Of a DNA stretch of 64,000 bases, positions 1 through 8,898 are shown piece after piece. Each line of letters begins with the position of its first letter. Positions within the stretch are counted from its first letter, which is position 1. Origin of the DNA: Candidatus Latescibacterota bacterium (lineage in GTDB: Bacteria > JAAXHH01); NCBI GenBank assembly GCA_022822725.1, contig JAJEAN010000007.1, positions 998,382-1,062,381 on the forward strand, in the 5' to 3' direction. A model generated the notes under the pieces. It made no database searches. It was not told the DNA's origin and saw only the letters and a list, made by a program, of their open reading frames with translations. Position numbers and translations under genes: made by a program.

Positions 1-302
1 TCCGCGCTGTCCGCGACGGTGGTGTCCGCGCTGTCCGCGCCGGTGGCTGTGCCTGCCGCATCGCCGTTTTCATCCAACACACCGAGCAGATCGCCGATCT
101 GGACGTCCTCGCCCGCGGCTCGTTCGATGCGGGCAAGTATGCCGCTGTCGTTGGCGTTCACCTCGAGGGTGACTTTCTCTGTCTCTAGCTCCAGGAGGGC
201 TTCGCCGGTCGTGACCTGGTCGCCTTCCTGTTTGAACCACTGGACGACGGTTGCCTCAACGATGGATTCACCCAGTTGCGGCACGGTGATATCAATGGCC
301 AT
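1..302 (-). CDS. sucB: 2-oxoglutarate dehydrogenase E2 (dihydrolipoyl succinyltransferase), 5' part only
   Basis: The gene starts with ATG at 302 and runs off the left edge, leaving about 100 N-terminal residues. They form a biotinyl/lipoyl domain: it opens MAIDITVPQLGESIVEATV, and the motif ETEKVTLEV carries the lysine that receives the lipoyl group. The acyltransferase domain is outside the window. After the lipoyl domain the chain enters a linker rich in Gly, Ala, Asp, Ser and Thr with repeated GADSAD/VADSAD units, typical in position of E2 hinge linkers but built from short DNA repeats. It lies 143 bp downstream of sucA on the same strand, so the two probably share a transcript. The family assignment is secure from the lipoyl domain; the choice of SucB over another E2 rests on the neighbour. 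Confidence 0.88.
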   Translation of the reverse strand, partial: MAIDITVPQLGESIVEATVVQWFKQEGDQVTTGEALLELETEKVTLEVNANDSGILARIERAAGEDVQIGDLLGVLDENGDAAGTATGADSADTTVADSA

Positions 303-445
303 TCAAACTCCCCGGGTCTTCACGGTGAACTCAGCGGCTGACTGACGGCGGGAAGGCCGCCAGGGATGCCGCGGCCGGTCTCTTGGGAACGGACTTTCGC
401 GTCATACGCTGGAATCGTACAAAATGCGCCGGACGACGCGATCTG

Positions 446-3400
446 TCAATGCATCTCGATATTACCCGACGCGCCCATGGCAAAGGCCATTTTCACGAGG
501 TTCTGCTGGTTGTGGTTGTGAATGGCCGTCGAACCCTCCGAGGGCACGGCACTCGGCGGACGGGAAACTCGGTAGATCGGACACCGGCCATCCACGGCCG
601 TCTCCAGGACCTTGCGGATGTAGTCCCAGGCGCCCATGTTCTCGGGCTCTTCCTGGAGCCAGACCACTTCCTCAGTCCCGGGAAACTGCCCGATGATCCC
701 GGCCACCTGGTCTTCCGCCACCGGATAGAGTTGTTCAATTCGAACGACCGCGGCATGGGTCGCGCTTTGCCACAGTTCGTCGTTCATCAGGTCGACGTAC
801 ACCTTGCCGCTGCAGAACACCAGTCTCCGAACCTGCTCCGGACGTTCCTGCGCACGCCGGTCTTCGATCATCGGCATCCACTTCCCTTCGGCCAGCTCCC
901 GGGTGGAAGAGGCCACGTCGGGATGACGCAGCAGGCTCTTGGGCGTCATGATGATGAGGGGCAGCGGGTCGGATTCCAGGAGCCTCGACTGCCGCCTCAG
1001 CAGGTGGAAGTACTGGGCCGCCGTGGTGCAGTTGGCGATGCGGATGTTGAAATCGGCGCCAAAGGACAGGAAGCGTTCCATCAACCCGCTGGAGTGATCC
1101 GGGCCCTGCCCTTCGAACCCGTGCGGGAGCAGCATGGTCAGGGAGGAGTTCTGCCCCCACTTGGCGCGGCCGGAAACGAGGAATTCGTCGATGATGATCT
1201 GGGCGCCATCCACGAAGTCGCCGTACTGGGCTTCCCAGAGTACGAAGCGCTCCGGAGCCTGGATGCTGTACCCATACTCGAATCCCAGCGCGGCGTACTC
1301 GGTCAGCGGCGTGTTCCGCGTCTCGAAGGAGGCGTTCGCCTGGGGCAACCGCCGCAGCGGCGTCCAGGCCCGGTCGGTCTCGTAGTCGTGCAGCACGTTG
1401 TGCCGCTGGCTGAAGGTTCCCCGCTCCACGTCCTGGCCGGTGAGGCGGACCGGCACGCCGTCCTCGATGATGGAGGCGAAGGCCAGGATCTCGGCATGGG
1501 CCCAGTCGATTTTCCGGGCGTCCACGTCGTCCAGCGCCCGCCGCCGTCGTTCGATCACCCGCTTAAGCCGGGGATGCAGCGTGAAATTGTCCGGAAACGT
1601 CCACAGCGCCTCGTTCAGGTTCTTCAGTCGGCGCATGGAAACCGAAGAGCGTGTGCGCTTCGCGGTGCCCGATCTCGGCGGCTTGTAGTAGGGCTCCGTG
1701 AGCACTTCTTCCGGTTTCAGCTCATCCAGCATCGTCTGCATGGCCCCCATGCGGCCGGCGACCAGTTCATCCGGCTTGCCTGCTTCGATCCTTCCCTCCG
1801 ACACGAGCCGGTCGGCCCAGAGCTTTCTCACCGTGGGATGGGCGTCGATCCTCCGGTAGAGGCTGGGATGGGTGAGCGAAGGGTCGTCTCCCTCGTTGTG
1901 GCCGTGCCGGCGATACCCGATCAGGTCGATCAGGAAATCCTTGCGGAACTTGACCCGATAGGCGTAGGCGATGCGCGCGGCCTCCACGCAGGCCACCGGG
2001 TCGTCGGCGTTCACATGGATGATGGGTATTTCGAATCCCCGCGCGATGTCGCTGGCGTACAGCGTGCTGCGGGACTGTTCCGACGGCGTGGTGTATCCGA
2101 GCTGGTTGTTGGTGATGAGGTGAATCGTGCCGCCCGTCCTGAAACCCGGGACGCGGTACAGCGTGAAGGTTTCCGCCACGACGCCCTGGCCCGCGAAGGC
2201 CGCGTCGCCGTGGATCAGGATGGGCAGGTTCCGTTCGGGCAGCGGCCGGACGTCCCCCGGCAGGTTGACGATCGTCCCCGCGGCGCGGGCCATGCCCTCC
2301 AGCACCGGATTGACCGCCTCCAGGTGGCTGGGGTTCGGCGCGAGGTGAATATGCAGGTCCACTTCCTTGCCTTGCTGGTCCTGGTATCTGCGCTGGGCGC
2401 CGCTGTGATACTTTACGTCGCCGGTCCAGCCCGTGTCGTTGCCGGTCTTGTTGACCCGCTGGACGGGGTCCCTGAATTCGGCCAGGATGTGTTCGTAGGG
2501 TTTGTGCAGTATATGGGCCAGCACGTTCAGACGGCCCCGGTGGGCCATGCCGACGAGTATGTTGCAGGTGTTGTTCTCCGCGGCCTCGCCGATCACACCG
2601 TCCAGGATGAGGATCATGGTGTCCAGGCCTTCGATGGAGAACCGGGTCTTTCCGGGAAAGGTCCGGTGCAGGAACTGCTCGAAGACCTCCACCTCGGTGA
2701 GACGGTCCAGGATGGCCAGCGCGCTTGCTTCGTCCTCCGAGGGTCTGAACCGCCCCGTTTCCGCGGCCTCCTGCAGCCATTCCCGCTCTCCGGGGACCTC
2801 GATGTGCATGTAGTCGTAACCGGTGGTGGAAGAATAGACGCGCTTGAGCTTCCTGAGGGCCTCGGACGCATTGTCGCACTGCTGGCCCACCGGACCACCG
2901 ATCAGGGAGGAGGGCAGCCGGCGCATCGTCCCTTCCGTCACGCCGTGCGCCTGCAGTTCCAGCTCCGTCAGGGGATCGCCCAGTGCGGCGTCGTCCTCGG
3001 AAGCGAAGACGGAATAGGGAAAGTACCTGGGGTCGGCCAGGGGGTCCAGGTGGGCGCCGAGATGTCCGTACTCGCGGACGTTCTGGGCGAGATTGGCTAT
3101 GAATACGATCTGGTCGATATCTGCCGGACTGGTGGCGGCGCTGACGGTGCTGGCTGTGCTGGCTGTGCTGGCGTTTCCGTCGGTGCTGGCACTGCCTGGC
3201 GGACTCACGCTGCCTTCCGGGCCGGACGGGCCGGTCGCGGATTCGCCGGTTGGCCGGCCAGTACCTGCAGGGCCGGCGCTGCCGTCGGTGGAATCTCCGT
3301 CGAGTACAGACCCATGCCGGGAGAACAGCGCGCGGGTTGCCGCGTCGACAGATTCGGGGTCTTCGAGATATTGCTCGTACAACGCGATAACGTAACCGGC

Positions 3401-3448
3401 GTTGGGGCCATGGAACTCGCGCAAGAGATCCAACTCGAATCCTCCCAC
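446..3448 (-). CDS. sucA: 2-oxoglutarate dehydrogenase E1 component
   Basis: This 1000-residue protein is the ThDP-dependent decarboxylase of the 2-oxoglutarate dehydrogenase complex (TCA cycle). The N-terminal segment FHGPNAGYVIALYEQYLEDP matches the E2-docking region of SucA. The ThDP site is visible as GDAAFAGQGVVAE (residues 414-426) followed by the NN pair near 447-448; histidine-rich substrate-side motifs such as GMAHRGRLNVL (300-310) are present. It is somewhat longer than usual (about 930), largely because of a Gly/Ser/Thr/Ala/Pro-rich insert at residues 48-108 with STAS-type 3-residue repeats, placed between the docking segment and the catalytic core. sucB follows on the same strand. 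A promoter-like element lies at 3543-3571. Confidence 0.97.
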   Translation of the reverse strand: MGGFELDLLREFHGPNAGYVIALYEQYLEDPESVDAATRALFSRHGSVLDGDSTDGSAGPAGTGRPTGESATGPSGPEGSVSPPGSASTDGNASTASTASTVSAATSPADIDQIVFIANLAQNVREYGHLGAHLDPLADPRYFPYSVFASEDDAALGDPLTELELQAHGVTEGTMRRLPSSLIGGPVGQQCDNASEALRKLKRVYSSTTGYDYMHIEVPGEREWLQEAAETGRFRPSEDEASALAILDRLTEVEVFEQFLHRTFPGKTRFSIEGLDTMILILDGVIGEAAENNTCNILVGMAHRGRLNVLAHILHKPYEHILAEFRDPVQRVNKTGNDTGWTGDVKYHSGAQRRYQDQQGKEVDLHIHLAPNPSHLEAVNPVLEGMARAAGTIVNLPGDVRPLPERNLPILIHGDAAFAGQGVVAETFTLYRVPGFRTGGTIHLITNNQLGYTTPSEQSRSTLYASDIARGFEIPIIHVNADDPVACVEAARIAYAYRVKFRKDFLIDLIGYRRHGHNEGDDPSLTHPSLYRRIDAHPTVRKLWADRLVSEGRIEAGKPDELVAGRMGAMQTMLDELKPEEVLTEPYYKPPRSGTAKRTRSSVSMRRLKNLNEALWTFPDNFTLHPRLKRVIERRRRALDDVDARKIDWAHAEILAFASIIEDGVPVRLTGQDVERGTFSQRHNVLHDYETDRAWTPLRRLPQANASFETRNTPLTEYAALGFEYGYSIQAPERFVLWEAQYGDFVDGAQIIIDEFLVSGRAKWGQNSSLTMLLPHGFEGQGPDHSSGLMERFLSFGADFNIRIANCTTAAQYFHLLRRQSRLLESDPLPLIIMTPKSLLRHPDVASSTRELAEGKWMPMIEDRRAQERPEQVRRLVFCSGKVYVDLMNDELWQSATHAAVVRIEQLYPVAEDQVAGIIGQFPGTEEVVWLQEEPENMGAWDYIRKVLETAVDGRCPIYRVSRPPSAVPSEGSTAIHNHNQQNLVKMAFAMGASGNIEMH

Positions 3449-3542
3449 GGACGACTGATTTCGACGTGGCTGGCGGACGGGGAATCAACGCCGGACGGCG
3501 GCATCTGGGACTCCGGTTCATCGCCGTTTCAACCCGCATACG

Positions 3543-3571
3543 AAGATAGAGGCGCCACCGGTGAATGGCAA
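3543..3571 (-). promoter_or_regulatory. sigma-70-like promoter for sucA
   Basis: On the minus strand there is TTGCCA (3566-3571), a 17-bp spacer and TATCTT (3543-3548), about 95 bp upstream of the sucA ATG. The spacing is ideal and the hexamers are near consensus, but no transcript start is known. Confidence 0.5.
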
Positions 3572-3720
3572 ATGAATTGTAGAGGTTCCGGTTGGCCGCA
3601 GGAGCGCCTGATGAGGGCCAATGTTCCCGATTAGTGCCTTGACTTTTGGCTTGCGGATGCATTTCTTCCAGATTTCGATCTCAATACCGTGTCAACCGCT
3701 TTTTCGGGAGTTTCAATTTC

Positions 3721-4965
3721 ATGGACCTGAATGGGTTGAAAGGCAGGACCGTCGGCGCCGCGGTATCGGGCGGCCTGGACAGTTGTACCGTCACCCGGTG
3801 GCTGGCGGATCACGACGTGGACGTGGTCTGCGTGACCGCCGACCTGGGCCAGCCCGATGAAGAACGCATCGACTACGTCGCCGAACGCATGATGCGCTGC
3901 GGCGCGAAAGACGCCGTAATCGTGGACGCGAAGGATGAACTGGCGCAGGCCGGCATCGAGGTCATCCAGTGCCAGGCCATGTACGAGGGAAGTTACTGGA
4001 ATACGACCGGCATAGCCCGTCACATCACCGTGCGATCCCTGCTGCCCGAACTCAATAAGCGCGGCATCGATATCCTCTCTCACGGCGCGACCGGCCGCGG
4101 GAACGACCAGGTCAGGTTCCAGCTCGTGGCCAACATGATAGACCCTTCTGTCGAGGTCTACGCCCCCTGGCGGGACCAGGCTTTCCTGGACGATTTTCCC
4201 GGTCGAAAAGAAATGATCGACTTCTGTGAAGACCGGGAGTTGCCGGTCCAGGCCACCCACGAGAAACCCTATTCCACGGACGCGAACATCCTCGGGCTGA
4301 CCCACGAAGCCGGCCGGCTGGAGTCGCTCGAAACCCCGGCCGGATTCATCACGCCCGGCATGGGCGTCCATCCCCGGGAAGCGCCCGATACGCCCGAACG
4401 GTTCGCCGTCCGCTTTGAACAAGGCGCGCCGGTCCGGATCAACGGAGACCTGGTTACGCCGCTGACGGCCATCGAGACGGCCAACCGGATCGGTGGCAGA
4501 AACGGCATCGGGATCGGGATCCACACGGTGGAAAACCGCTTCGTTGGCATCAAAAGCCGGGGCGTCTACGAGTCGCCGGCCATGACGCTCCTCGGTCAGT
4601 GCTACGAGTTCCTGCTGCAGCTCATACTCGACCGCCGCGCCCGGCGTACGTTCGACCAGGCCTCGGCAGTCATCGCGGAGCAGATCTACCAGGGCTACTG
4701 GTACGATCCATCCACCCAGGCGCAGCGGGCATCCGTCGACGTGTTCAACCGGCTCGCCACGGGTACCATCCAGGTCGAACTGTACAAGGGCGGTGTGTCG
4801 TTCTTGTCGGCCGAGGACGTTCCCAACTCGCTCTATTCCGAGACGACGGCTTCCATGGAGGGCGTGGGTGATTTTGACCACAAGGATTCCGAGGGATTCC
4901 TGGGCGTACTGGGCGTCAGCGCACGAGCGCTCAAATCATCCGGTCAGACTAGCCAGACTCAGTAG
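3721..4965 (+). CDS. argG: argininosuccinate synthase
   Basis: Catalyses ATP-dependent condensation of citrulline and aspartate to argininosuccinate in arginine biosynthesis. The chosen ATG at 3721 gives 414 residues beginning MDLNGLKGRTVGAAVSGGLD; the PP-loop AVSGGLDS is at residues 14-21, and the citrulline/aspartate-site motif GATGRGNDQVRF is further in. An upstream ATG at 3646 in the same frame would add 25 residues that do not fit the family. Arg genes are not clustered around it; the VOC gene follows after an 84-bp repeat-bearing gap. A weak TTGACT box at 3639-3644 lies upstream without a convincing -10. Confidence 0.96.
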   Translation: MDLNGLKGRTVGAAVSGGLDSCTVTRWLADHDVDVVCVTADLGQPDEERIDYVAERMMRCGAKDAVIVDAKDELAQAGIEVIQCQAMYEGSYWNTTGIARHITVRSLLPELNKRGIDILSHGATGRGNDQVRFQLVANMIDPSVEVYAPWRDQAFLDDFPGRKEMIDFCEDRELPVQATHEKPYSTDANILGLTHEAGRLESLETPAGFITPGMGVHPREAPDTPERFAVRFEQGAPVRINGDLVTPLTAIETANRIGGRNGIGIGIHTVENRFVGIKSRGVYESPAMTLLGQCYEFLLQLILDRRARRTFDQASAVIAEQIYQGYWYDPSTQAQRASVDVFNRLATGTIQVELYKGGVSFLSAEDVPNSLYSETTASMEGVGDFDHKDSEGFLGVLGVSARALKSSGQTSQTQ

Positions 4966-4967
4966 GC

Positions 4968-5036
4968 CGAACCGCGCACGTTGAAGACGTCGAACCGTGC
5001 ACGTTCAAGACGCCGAACCGAACACGTTGAAGATCT
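4968..5036. repeat. 23-bp imperfect tandem repeat, three copies
   Basis: Units at 4968-4990, 4991-5013 and 5014-5036 share the pattern cgaaccg-n-(n)cacgtt(g/c)aagac/t. The array begins 3 bp after the argG stop and ends immediately before the Shine-Dalgarno of the VOC gene. The unit is not found elsewhere in the window. Confidence 0.9.
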
Positions 5037-5049
5037 GGAGGCCACATTT

Positions 5050-5472
5050 ATGCCGGTAGGAAACACGAACCAGGCGGTACCCGGATGCGGCACGCATCAC
5101 GTGGCCGTCCAGACGCGTGACTGGAACGCATCGCTGCGGCTGTACCAGGAGGTCCTGGGCATGCAACCGGTGGCGGAATTCGGCACCACCGAGCGGAGGA
5201 TCATGCTCCTCGACGCCGGTGACGGCAGTCATATCGAATTGTTCCAGCCCACGAACGGTACCCCGTCACCGGGCAGCTCATCGCCTAATGACCCGGTCAC
5301 CCATTTCGCGCTGGCCACGACGGACGCGCGGACCGCGATCGAACACGTCCGGTCCCAGGGATACGAAGTGACGATCGAACCGAAAGAGGTCGATCTGGGG
5401 GGACTGGCCGTTACCGTCGCCTTCTTCAAAGGCCCGAGCGGAGAGGTGATCGAGTTCTTCCAGGAACATTGA
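5050..5472 (+). CDS. VOC (glyoxalase/bleomycin-resistance fold) protein
   Basis: A 140-residue single-domain protein with the paired beta-alpha-beta-beta-beta modules of the vicinal oxygen chelate superfamily: GCGTHHVAVQTRDWNASLRL followed by YQEVLGM at the start, and PVTHFALATTDARTAIEHV in the second half, ending with EVIEFFQ, where the terminal Glu is a usual metal ligand. Members include glyoxalase I, methylmalonyl-CoA epimerase and dioxygenases; the substrate cannot be read from sequence. The start at 5050 is preceded by a ctggagg ribosome-binding site; the in-frame ATG at 4981 would put the tandem repeat inside the coding region and is less likely. It is 19 bp upstream of the M14 peptidase. 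Confidence 0.85.
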   Translation: MPVGNTNQAVPGCGTHHVAVQTRDWNASLRLYQEVLGMQPVAEFGTTERRIMLLDAGDGSHIELFQPTNGTPSPGSSSPNDPVTHFALATTDARTAIEHVRSQGYEVTIEPKEVDLGGLAVTVAFFKGPSGEVIEFFQEH

Positions 5473-5491
5473 TCAGCAACGTTGGGACACG

Positions 5492-7078
5492 ATGTATCGA
5501 ATCTTCCTCATACTTGCCCTGGTCATGGCGGCCGCTTCCCCAGCCGGCGCCCAGGAATATGACGTATCCGAACTCCAGACGCGCGCCGAGTATTCCGATT
5601 ACGACGAGACGACCCGGTACGAAGAGGTCATGTCCTATCTCCGGGCCGCCGTGCTCGCGTCCGACCGGCTGCACCTGACCGAATTCGGCTACACGACGGA
5701 AGGCCGGGCCCTGCCGCTGCTCGTTTACGGCGACGTCTGGGACGCCTCGGCGGCGGAAGTCGCCCGGACCGGCAAAACGAAGGTGTTCGTCCAGGCGAAC
5801 ATCCACGCCGGAGAGGTGTGCGGCAAGGAAGCCCTGCTCATGCTGATCCGGGAACTGGCCTCCGGAGCATATGCGGACTGGGCCGATTCCCTGGTATTGA
5901 TGATGGCGCCGATCTACAACGCCGACGGCAACGAGCAGATCAGCCTGTACAACCGCCCGCGCCAGCATGGACCCGTGGGGGGCATGGGACAGCGGCCGAA
6001 CATCCAGGGTTTCGACCTCAACCGCGATCACATGAAACTGGATTCCCCCGAGGCGCGGTCCCTGGTCTGGCTCATGAACGAATACGATCCCCACGTGCTG
6101 ATCGATCTCCACACCACGAACGGCACCGTCCACGGCTACCACCTTACTTACTCTCCGCCGCTCAACCCCAATACCGCCGGCCAGATTATCGAGCTGCTGC
6201 GGGAACGGTGGCTGCCCGAAGTGCGAAACGCCGTCCGGGAGGGCTACGGGTGGGAATTCTACTACTACGGCAACGTGCCCCGGGCCGGGTCGGCCCGGGA
6301 ACCGGGTTGGTACACCTTCGATCACCGGCCCCGGTTCAACAACAACTACGTGGGACTTCGGAACCGTATCGCCATTCTGAGTGAAGCCTATGCCTACGCG
6401 TCCTTCGAAGACCGCATAATGGCCACCCTGGCCTTCGTGAAGGAAAACGTGCATTTCGCCCACCGGAACGCCACTTCGATACGCGCGATGCTCGGGACCG
6501 TGGACCTGGAACCGGTCGTGGGCCGGGACCTGGCCGTCCGTTCCGAATTCGCCCGGTCCGGTGAGCCGGTGGAAATCCTGCTGGGTGAAATCGATGAGAC
6601 GCGCAACCCCTACACGGGTGAGGTCATGTATCTGCGGAAGGAAGTTCTCAAGCCGACTTCCATGTACGAGTACGGGACGTTCTCCGCGACGGAGTCAGTA
6701 CGTGCACCCCGGACCTATTTCGTACCCCCATCCCTGTCCACCGTGATCGAACGGCTCGATGCCCACGGCATCTGGTACGAGGAACTTTCCGGTCCGCGCG
6801 AACTGGCGCTGGAGCGGTTCAGGATAGACGCGTCGCAGGCCGCCGAGCGGCCCTTCCAGGGCAGGCACGAGCGGACGCTGACGGGCGTCTACGAACCCGT
6901 GGTCCACACGCTGGAACCCGGCACGCTGGTCGTACCGGTGGATCAGAGACTGGGCAGGCTGGTCTTCTACCTGCTGGAACCCCGGTCCGATGACGGCCTG
7001 GTCGCGTGGGCGCTGATGGACGATGTGCTCGAAGGCGCGGAGCACTACCCCATTCTGCGCGAACCGGCCGACCGATAG
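5492..7078 (+). CDS. secreted M14-family zinc carboxypeptidase
   Basis: The 528-residue product opens with a clean signal peptide, MYRIFLILALVMAAASPAGA, likely cut after AGA (residue 20). The M14 metallopeptidase core follows: the zinc motif HAGEVCGKE (H105, E108), the substrate-binding segment GFDLNRDHMKLDSPEA, and DLHTTNGTVHGYH with the third zinc ligand. A C-terminal region of about 200 residues follows. It probably trims peptides in the periplasm or outside the cell. Whether it is a true carboxypeptidase or acts on modified peptides cannot be told. It is co-directional with argG and VOC. Confidence 0.88.
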   Translation: MYRIFLILALVMAAASPAGAQEYDVSELQTRAEYSDYDETTRYEEVMSYLRAAVLASDRLHLTEFGYTTEGRALPLLVYGDVWDASAAEVARTGKTKVFVQANIHAGEVCGKEALLMLIRELASGAYADWADSLVLMMAPIYNADGNEQISLYNRPRQHGPVGGMGQRPNIQGFDLNRDHMKLDSPEARSLVWLMNEYDPHVLIDLHTTNGTVHGYHLTYSPPLNPNTAGQIIELLRERWLPEVRNAVREGYGWEFYYYGNVPRAGSAREPGWYTFDHRPRFNNNYVGLRNRIAILSEAYAYASFEDRIMATLAFVKENVHFAHRNATSIRAMLGTVDLEPVVGRDLAVRSEFARSGEPVEILLGEIDETRNPYTGEVMYLRKEVLKPTSMYEYGTFSATESVRAPRTYFVPPSLSTVIERLDAHGIWYEELSGPRELALERFRIDASQAAERPFQGRHERTLTGVYEPVVHTLEPGTLVVPVDQRLGRLVFYLLEPRSDDGLVAWALMDDVLEGAEHYPILREPADR

Positions 7079-7093
7079 CGACCGGTAGACGTG

Positions 7094-7199
7094 CCTTACT
7101 GAGTCGCGTCTAACTGAGTCGCGCTCCGCGGAGCCGCGACTTACGATGGCCGCGCCTTACGGAGTCGCGCTTTACCGAGCCGCACCCTACGGAGCCGGA
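7094..7199. repeat. 15-bp tandem repeat, seven copies
   Basis: The core gag(t/c)cgc(g) recurs at 7101, 7116, 7131, 7162, 7177 and 7192, with a diverged copy (tggccgcg) at 7147, so the period is 15 bp with one 16-bp step. The unit reads roughly ttac-n-gag-y-cgcgc. It fills almost the whole gap between the M14 peptidase and the nucleoside hydrolase; the last copy supplies the ribosome-binding site (ggagccgga) of the latter. The reading frame is open through part of the array, so a longer hydrolase N-terminus from 7146 is formally possible. Confidence 0.9.
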
Positions 7200-8162
7200 A
7201 TGCCCGTACGCGTAATCCTGGACACCGATACGGGGGTCGACGACGCCCTGGCCATTCTGCTGGCCATGCGGTCGCCCGAGCTTCGCGTCGAGGCCATCAC
7301 GGGGGTCTGCGGAAACACGTCCCTCGAAAACTGCGTGCGCAACATTCACCTCACCCTCAGCGCACTCGATGCCCGTAAAATGCCGGTGGTCGCCGGCGGC
7401 GAGGACCGGCCGCTGGTCCGGGAACTGGCCTTTGCAGGGGATATCCACGGCGACGACGGGCTGGGCGGCGTGACCCGCCAGGTGGACGCGGACGGGCGCC
7501 GCACATACCCTGACCCTGATCGGCGGCCGAGTGCCCTGCACGCCGTCGATCTGATCCTGGACCTCGCCGGCCGGTATCCTGGCGAGCTCATCCTGGTCGC
7601 CGTGGGACCGCTCACCAACGTCGCGCGGGCGGTCATGAAGGATCCGGACCGCATGCGCGGACTCCGGGAGATCATCATCATGGGCGGCGCCTTCGAGACC
7701 GGCGGCAACGTTTCTCCGGTGGCGGAATTCAATATCCACGCCGATCCCCATGCCGCCCAGATCGTCTGCGATGCCGGGATCCCCCTGGTCTTCGTTCCCC
7801 TGGACGTGACCCGGCAGGCGTTCCTGGATGCGGGAACGATCGACCGTTTCGCCGCTGAAGCAGTCGCCAGGGCGGTTTTCGTACGCGACTGCACGTCCCG
7901 TTACGTGGCGTTTCACCGGAGGAACCGGGGCGTCAACGGCTGCTTTCTTCACGATCCCCTCGCCGTGGCCGTCGCCGCCCGGGAGGACCTCGTCACGACG
8001 GTGCCGGCCAGGGTGGACGTGGAAACCGCGGGCGATCTCACCACGGGCATGACCGTGTCCGACCTCCGTTCCGATCGATGGGGCGAACCGAACGCGAGGG
8101 TCTGCACCGCGGTGGACGTCCAGGCATTCACCAGGCTGTTCGAGGAAAGGGTGCTCGCATGA
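7200..8162 (+). CDS. inosine/uridine-preferring nucleoside hydrolase family protein
   Basis: A 320-residue nucleoside N-ribohydrolase-fold protein. The calcium-binding signature is near the start (VILDTDTGVDDALAILLAM, with the DTDxGxDDA motif), and NVSPVAEFNIHADPHAA and LHDPLAV supply the remaining substrate and metal contacts. The family cleaves nucleosides to ribose and base; some members use other N- or C-ribosides. Start 7200 is chosen because MPVRVILDTDTG is the normal beginning and ggag lies just upstream. The stop overlaps the next start (ATGA at 8159-8162), so it is translationally coupled to the SDR and opens the ten-gene run. Confidence 0.9.
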   Translation: MPVRVILDTDTGVDDALAILLAMRSPELRVEAITGVCGNTSLENCVRNIHLTLSALDARKMPVVAGGEDRPLVRELAFAGDIHGDDGLGGVTRQVDADGRRTYPDPDRRPSALHAVDLILDLAGRYPGELILVAVGPLTNVARAVMKDPDRMRGLREIIIMGGAFETGGNVSPVAEFNIHADPHAAQIVCDAGIPLVFVPLDVTRQAFLDAGTIDRFAAEAVARAVFVRDCTSRYVAFHRRNRGVNGCFLHDPLAVAVAAREDLVTTVPARVDVETAGDLTTGMTVSDLRSDRWGEPNARVCTAVDVQAFTRLFEERVLA

Positions 8163-8896
8163 TTCTAAAGGACCGTACGGCCATCGTAACCGGCGGCGGA
8201 CAGGGCATCGGACGGGCGATATGCGGTATTTTCGCCGAAGAAGGCGCCTCCGTCGTAGTCGTGGACATCAACGAATCAAGCGCCGAGGAGACCGCCCGGC
8301 AGTTGATCCGGGAAGGCCATGCCGCACGGGCCGTCCGGGCGGACATATCCGTCGCGGCGGAGATCAGCACCCTGGCCGACGGGGTCGTCGAGGAATTCGG
8401 CCGCGTGGACATTCTCGTGAATAACGCGGGACTGGCCCTGTTCAGGTCGGTGGAGCAGTGCACGGAGGAAGAGTGGGACCGGGTGATGGCGGTTAACCTC
8501 AAAGGGCCGTTCCTGTTGTCCAAGGCCCTGCTGCCCACCATGACAGCCCAGCGATCCGGCGCGGTGATCAACCTGGCCTCGGTCGCCGGCAAGACCGGCG
8601 GCGTGGTGTCCGGTGCGCCTTATTCGGTATCCAAGGCCGGAATCGAGTGCCTGACCAAGTCCCTGGCCCGTGAGCTGGCGCCACACGGTGTTCGGGTCAA
8701 CGCCATCGCACCCGGGATCATTGATACCGCTCTGACCGCCCGGCATGATCCCGCCTTCGTCGACGCGATCCCCCTTGGCGGCAGCAAAGGTGAACCGCGG
8801 GACGTGGCCGAGGCCGCGCTGTTCCTGGCCTCTGACCGGTCGCGGCACATCACCGGCGAGATCCTGGACGTCAACGGCGGACTGTTGATGGACTGA
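8159..8896 (+). CDS. short-chain dehydrogenase/reductase (SDR)
   Basis: A 245-residue classical SDR: the Rossmann motif TGGGQGIGRAI sits at residues 11-21, NNAG follows, then the catalytic Ser (INLASVAGKTGG) and YSVSKAG with the YxxxK pair, ending in ITGEILDVNGGLLMD. It oxidises or reduces a hydroxyl or keto group with NAD(P). The start overlaps the nucleoside hydrolase stop; gaggaaagg lies upstream. An Asp/Ile pair after beta-2 (VVVDINES) favours NAD over NADP. The substrate is unknown; the cluster context suggests a step of sugar or acid catabolism. Confidence 0.92.
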   Translation: MILKDRTAIVTGGGQGIGRAICGIFAEEGASVVVVDINESSAEETARQLIREGHAARAVRADISVAAEISTLADGVVEEFGRVDILVNNAGLALFRSVEQCTEEEWDRVMAVNLKGPFLLSKALLPTMTAQRSGAVINLASVAGKTGGVVSGAPYSVSKAGIECLTKSLARELAPHGVRVNAIAPGIIDTALTARHDPAFVDAIPLGGSKGEPRDVAEAALFLASDRSRHITGEILDVNGGLLMD

Positions 8897-8898
8897 CC

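Noticed and set aside
383-3634. A 1083-codon open frame on the plus strand antisense to sucA (and similar long frames antisense to tyrS at 21972-23852 and to the Gfo/Idh/MocA gene at 23931-25181)
   Set aside because: The opposite strand has a coherent, full-length enzyme with active-site motifs; long antisense frames are expected in GC-rich genes, and these have no ribosome-binding site or domain.
3631-4881. 416-codon minus-strand frame antisense to argG
   Set aside because: argG on the plus strand is complete with PP-loop and citrulline-site motifs; the antisense frame has no recognisable domain.
7146-7199. Longer N-terminus of the nucleoside hydrolase from ATG 7146
   Set aside because: The added 18 residues are translated from the tandem repeat, and the family starts at the DTDxGxDD strand; 7200 has a ribosome-binding site.
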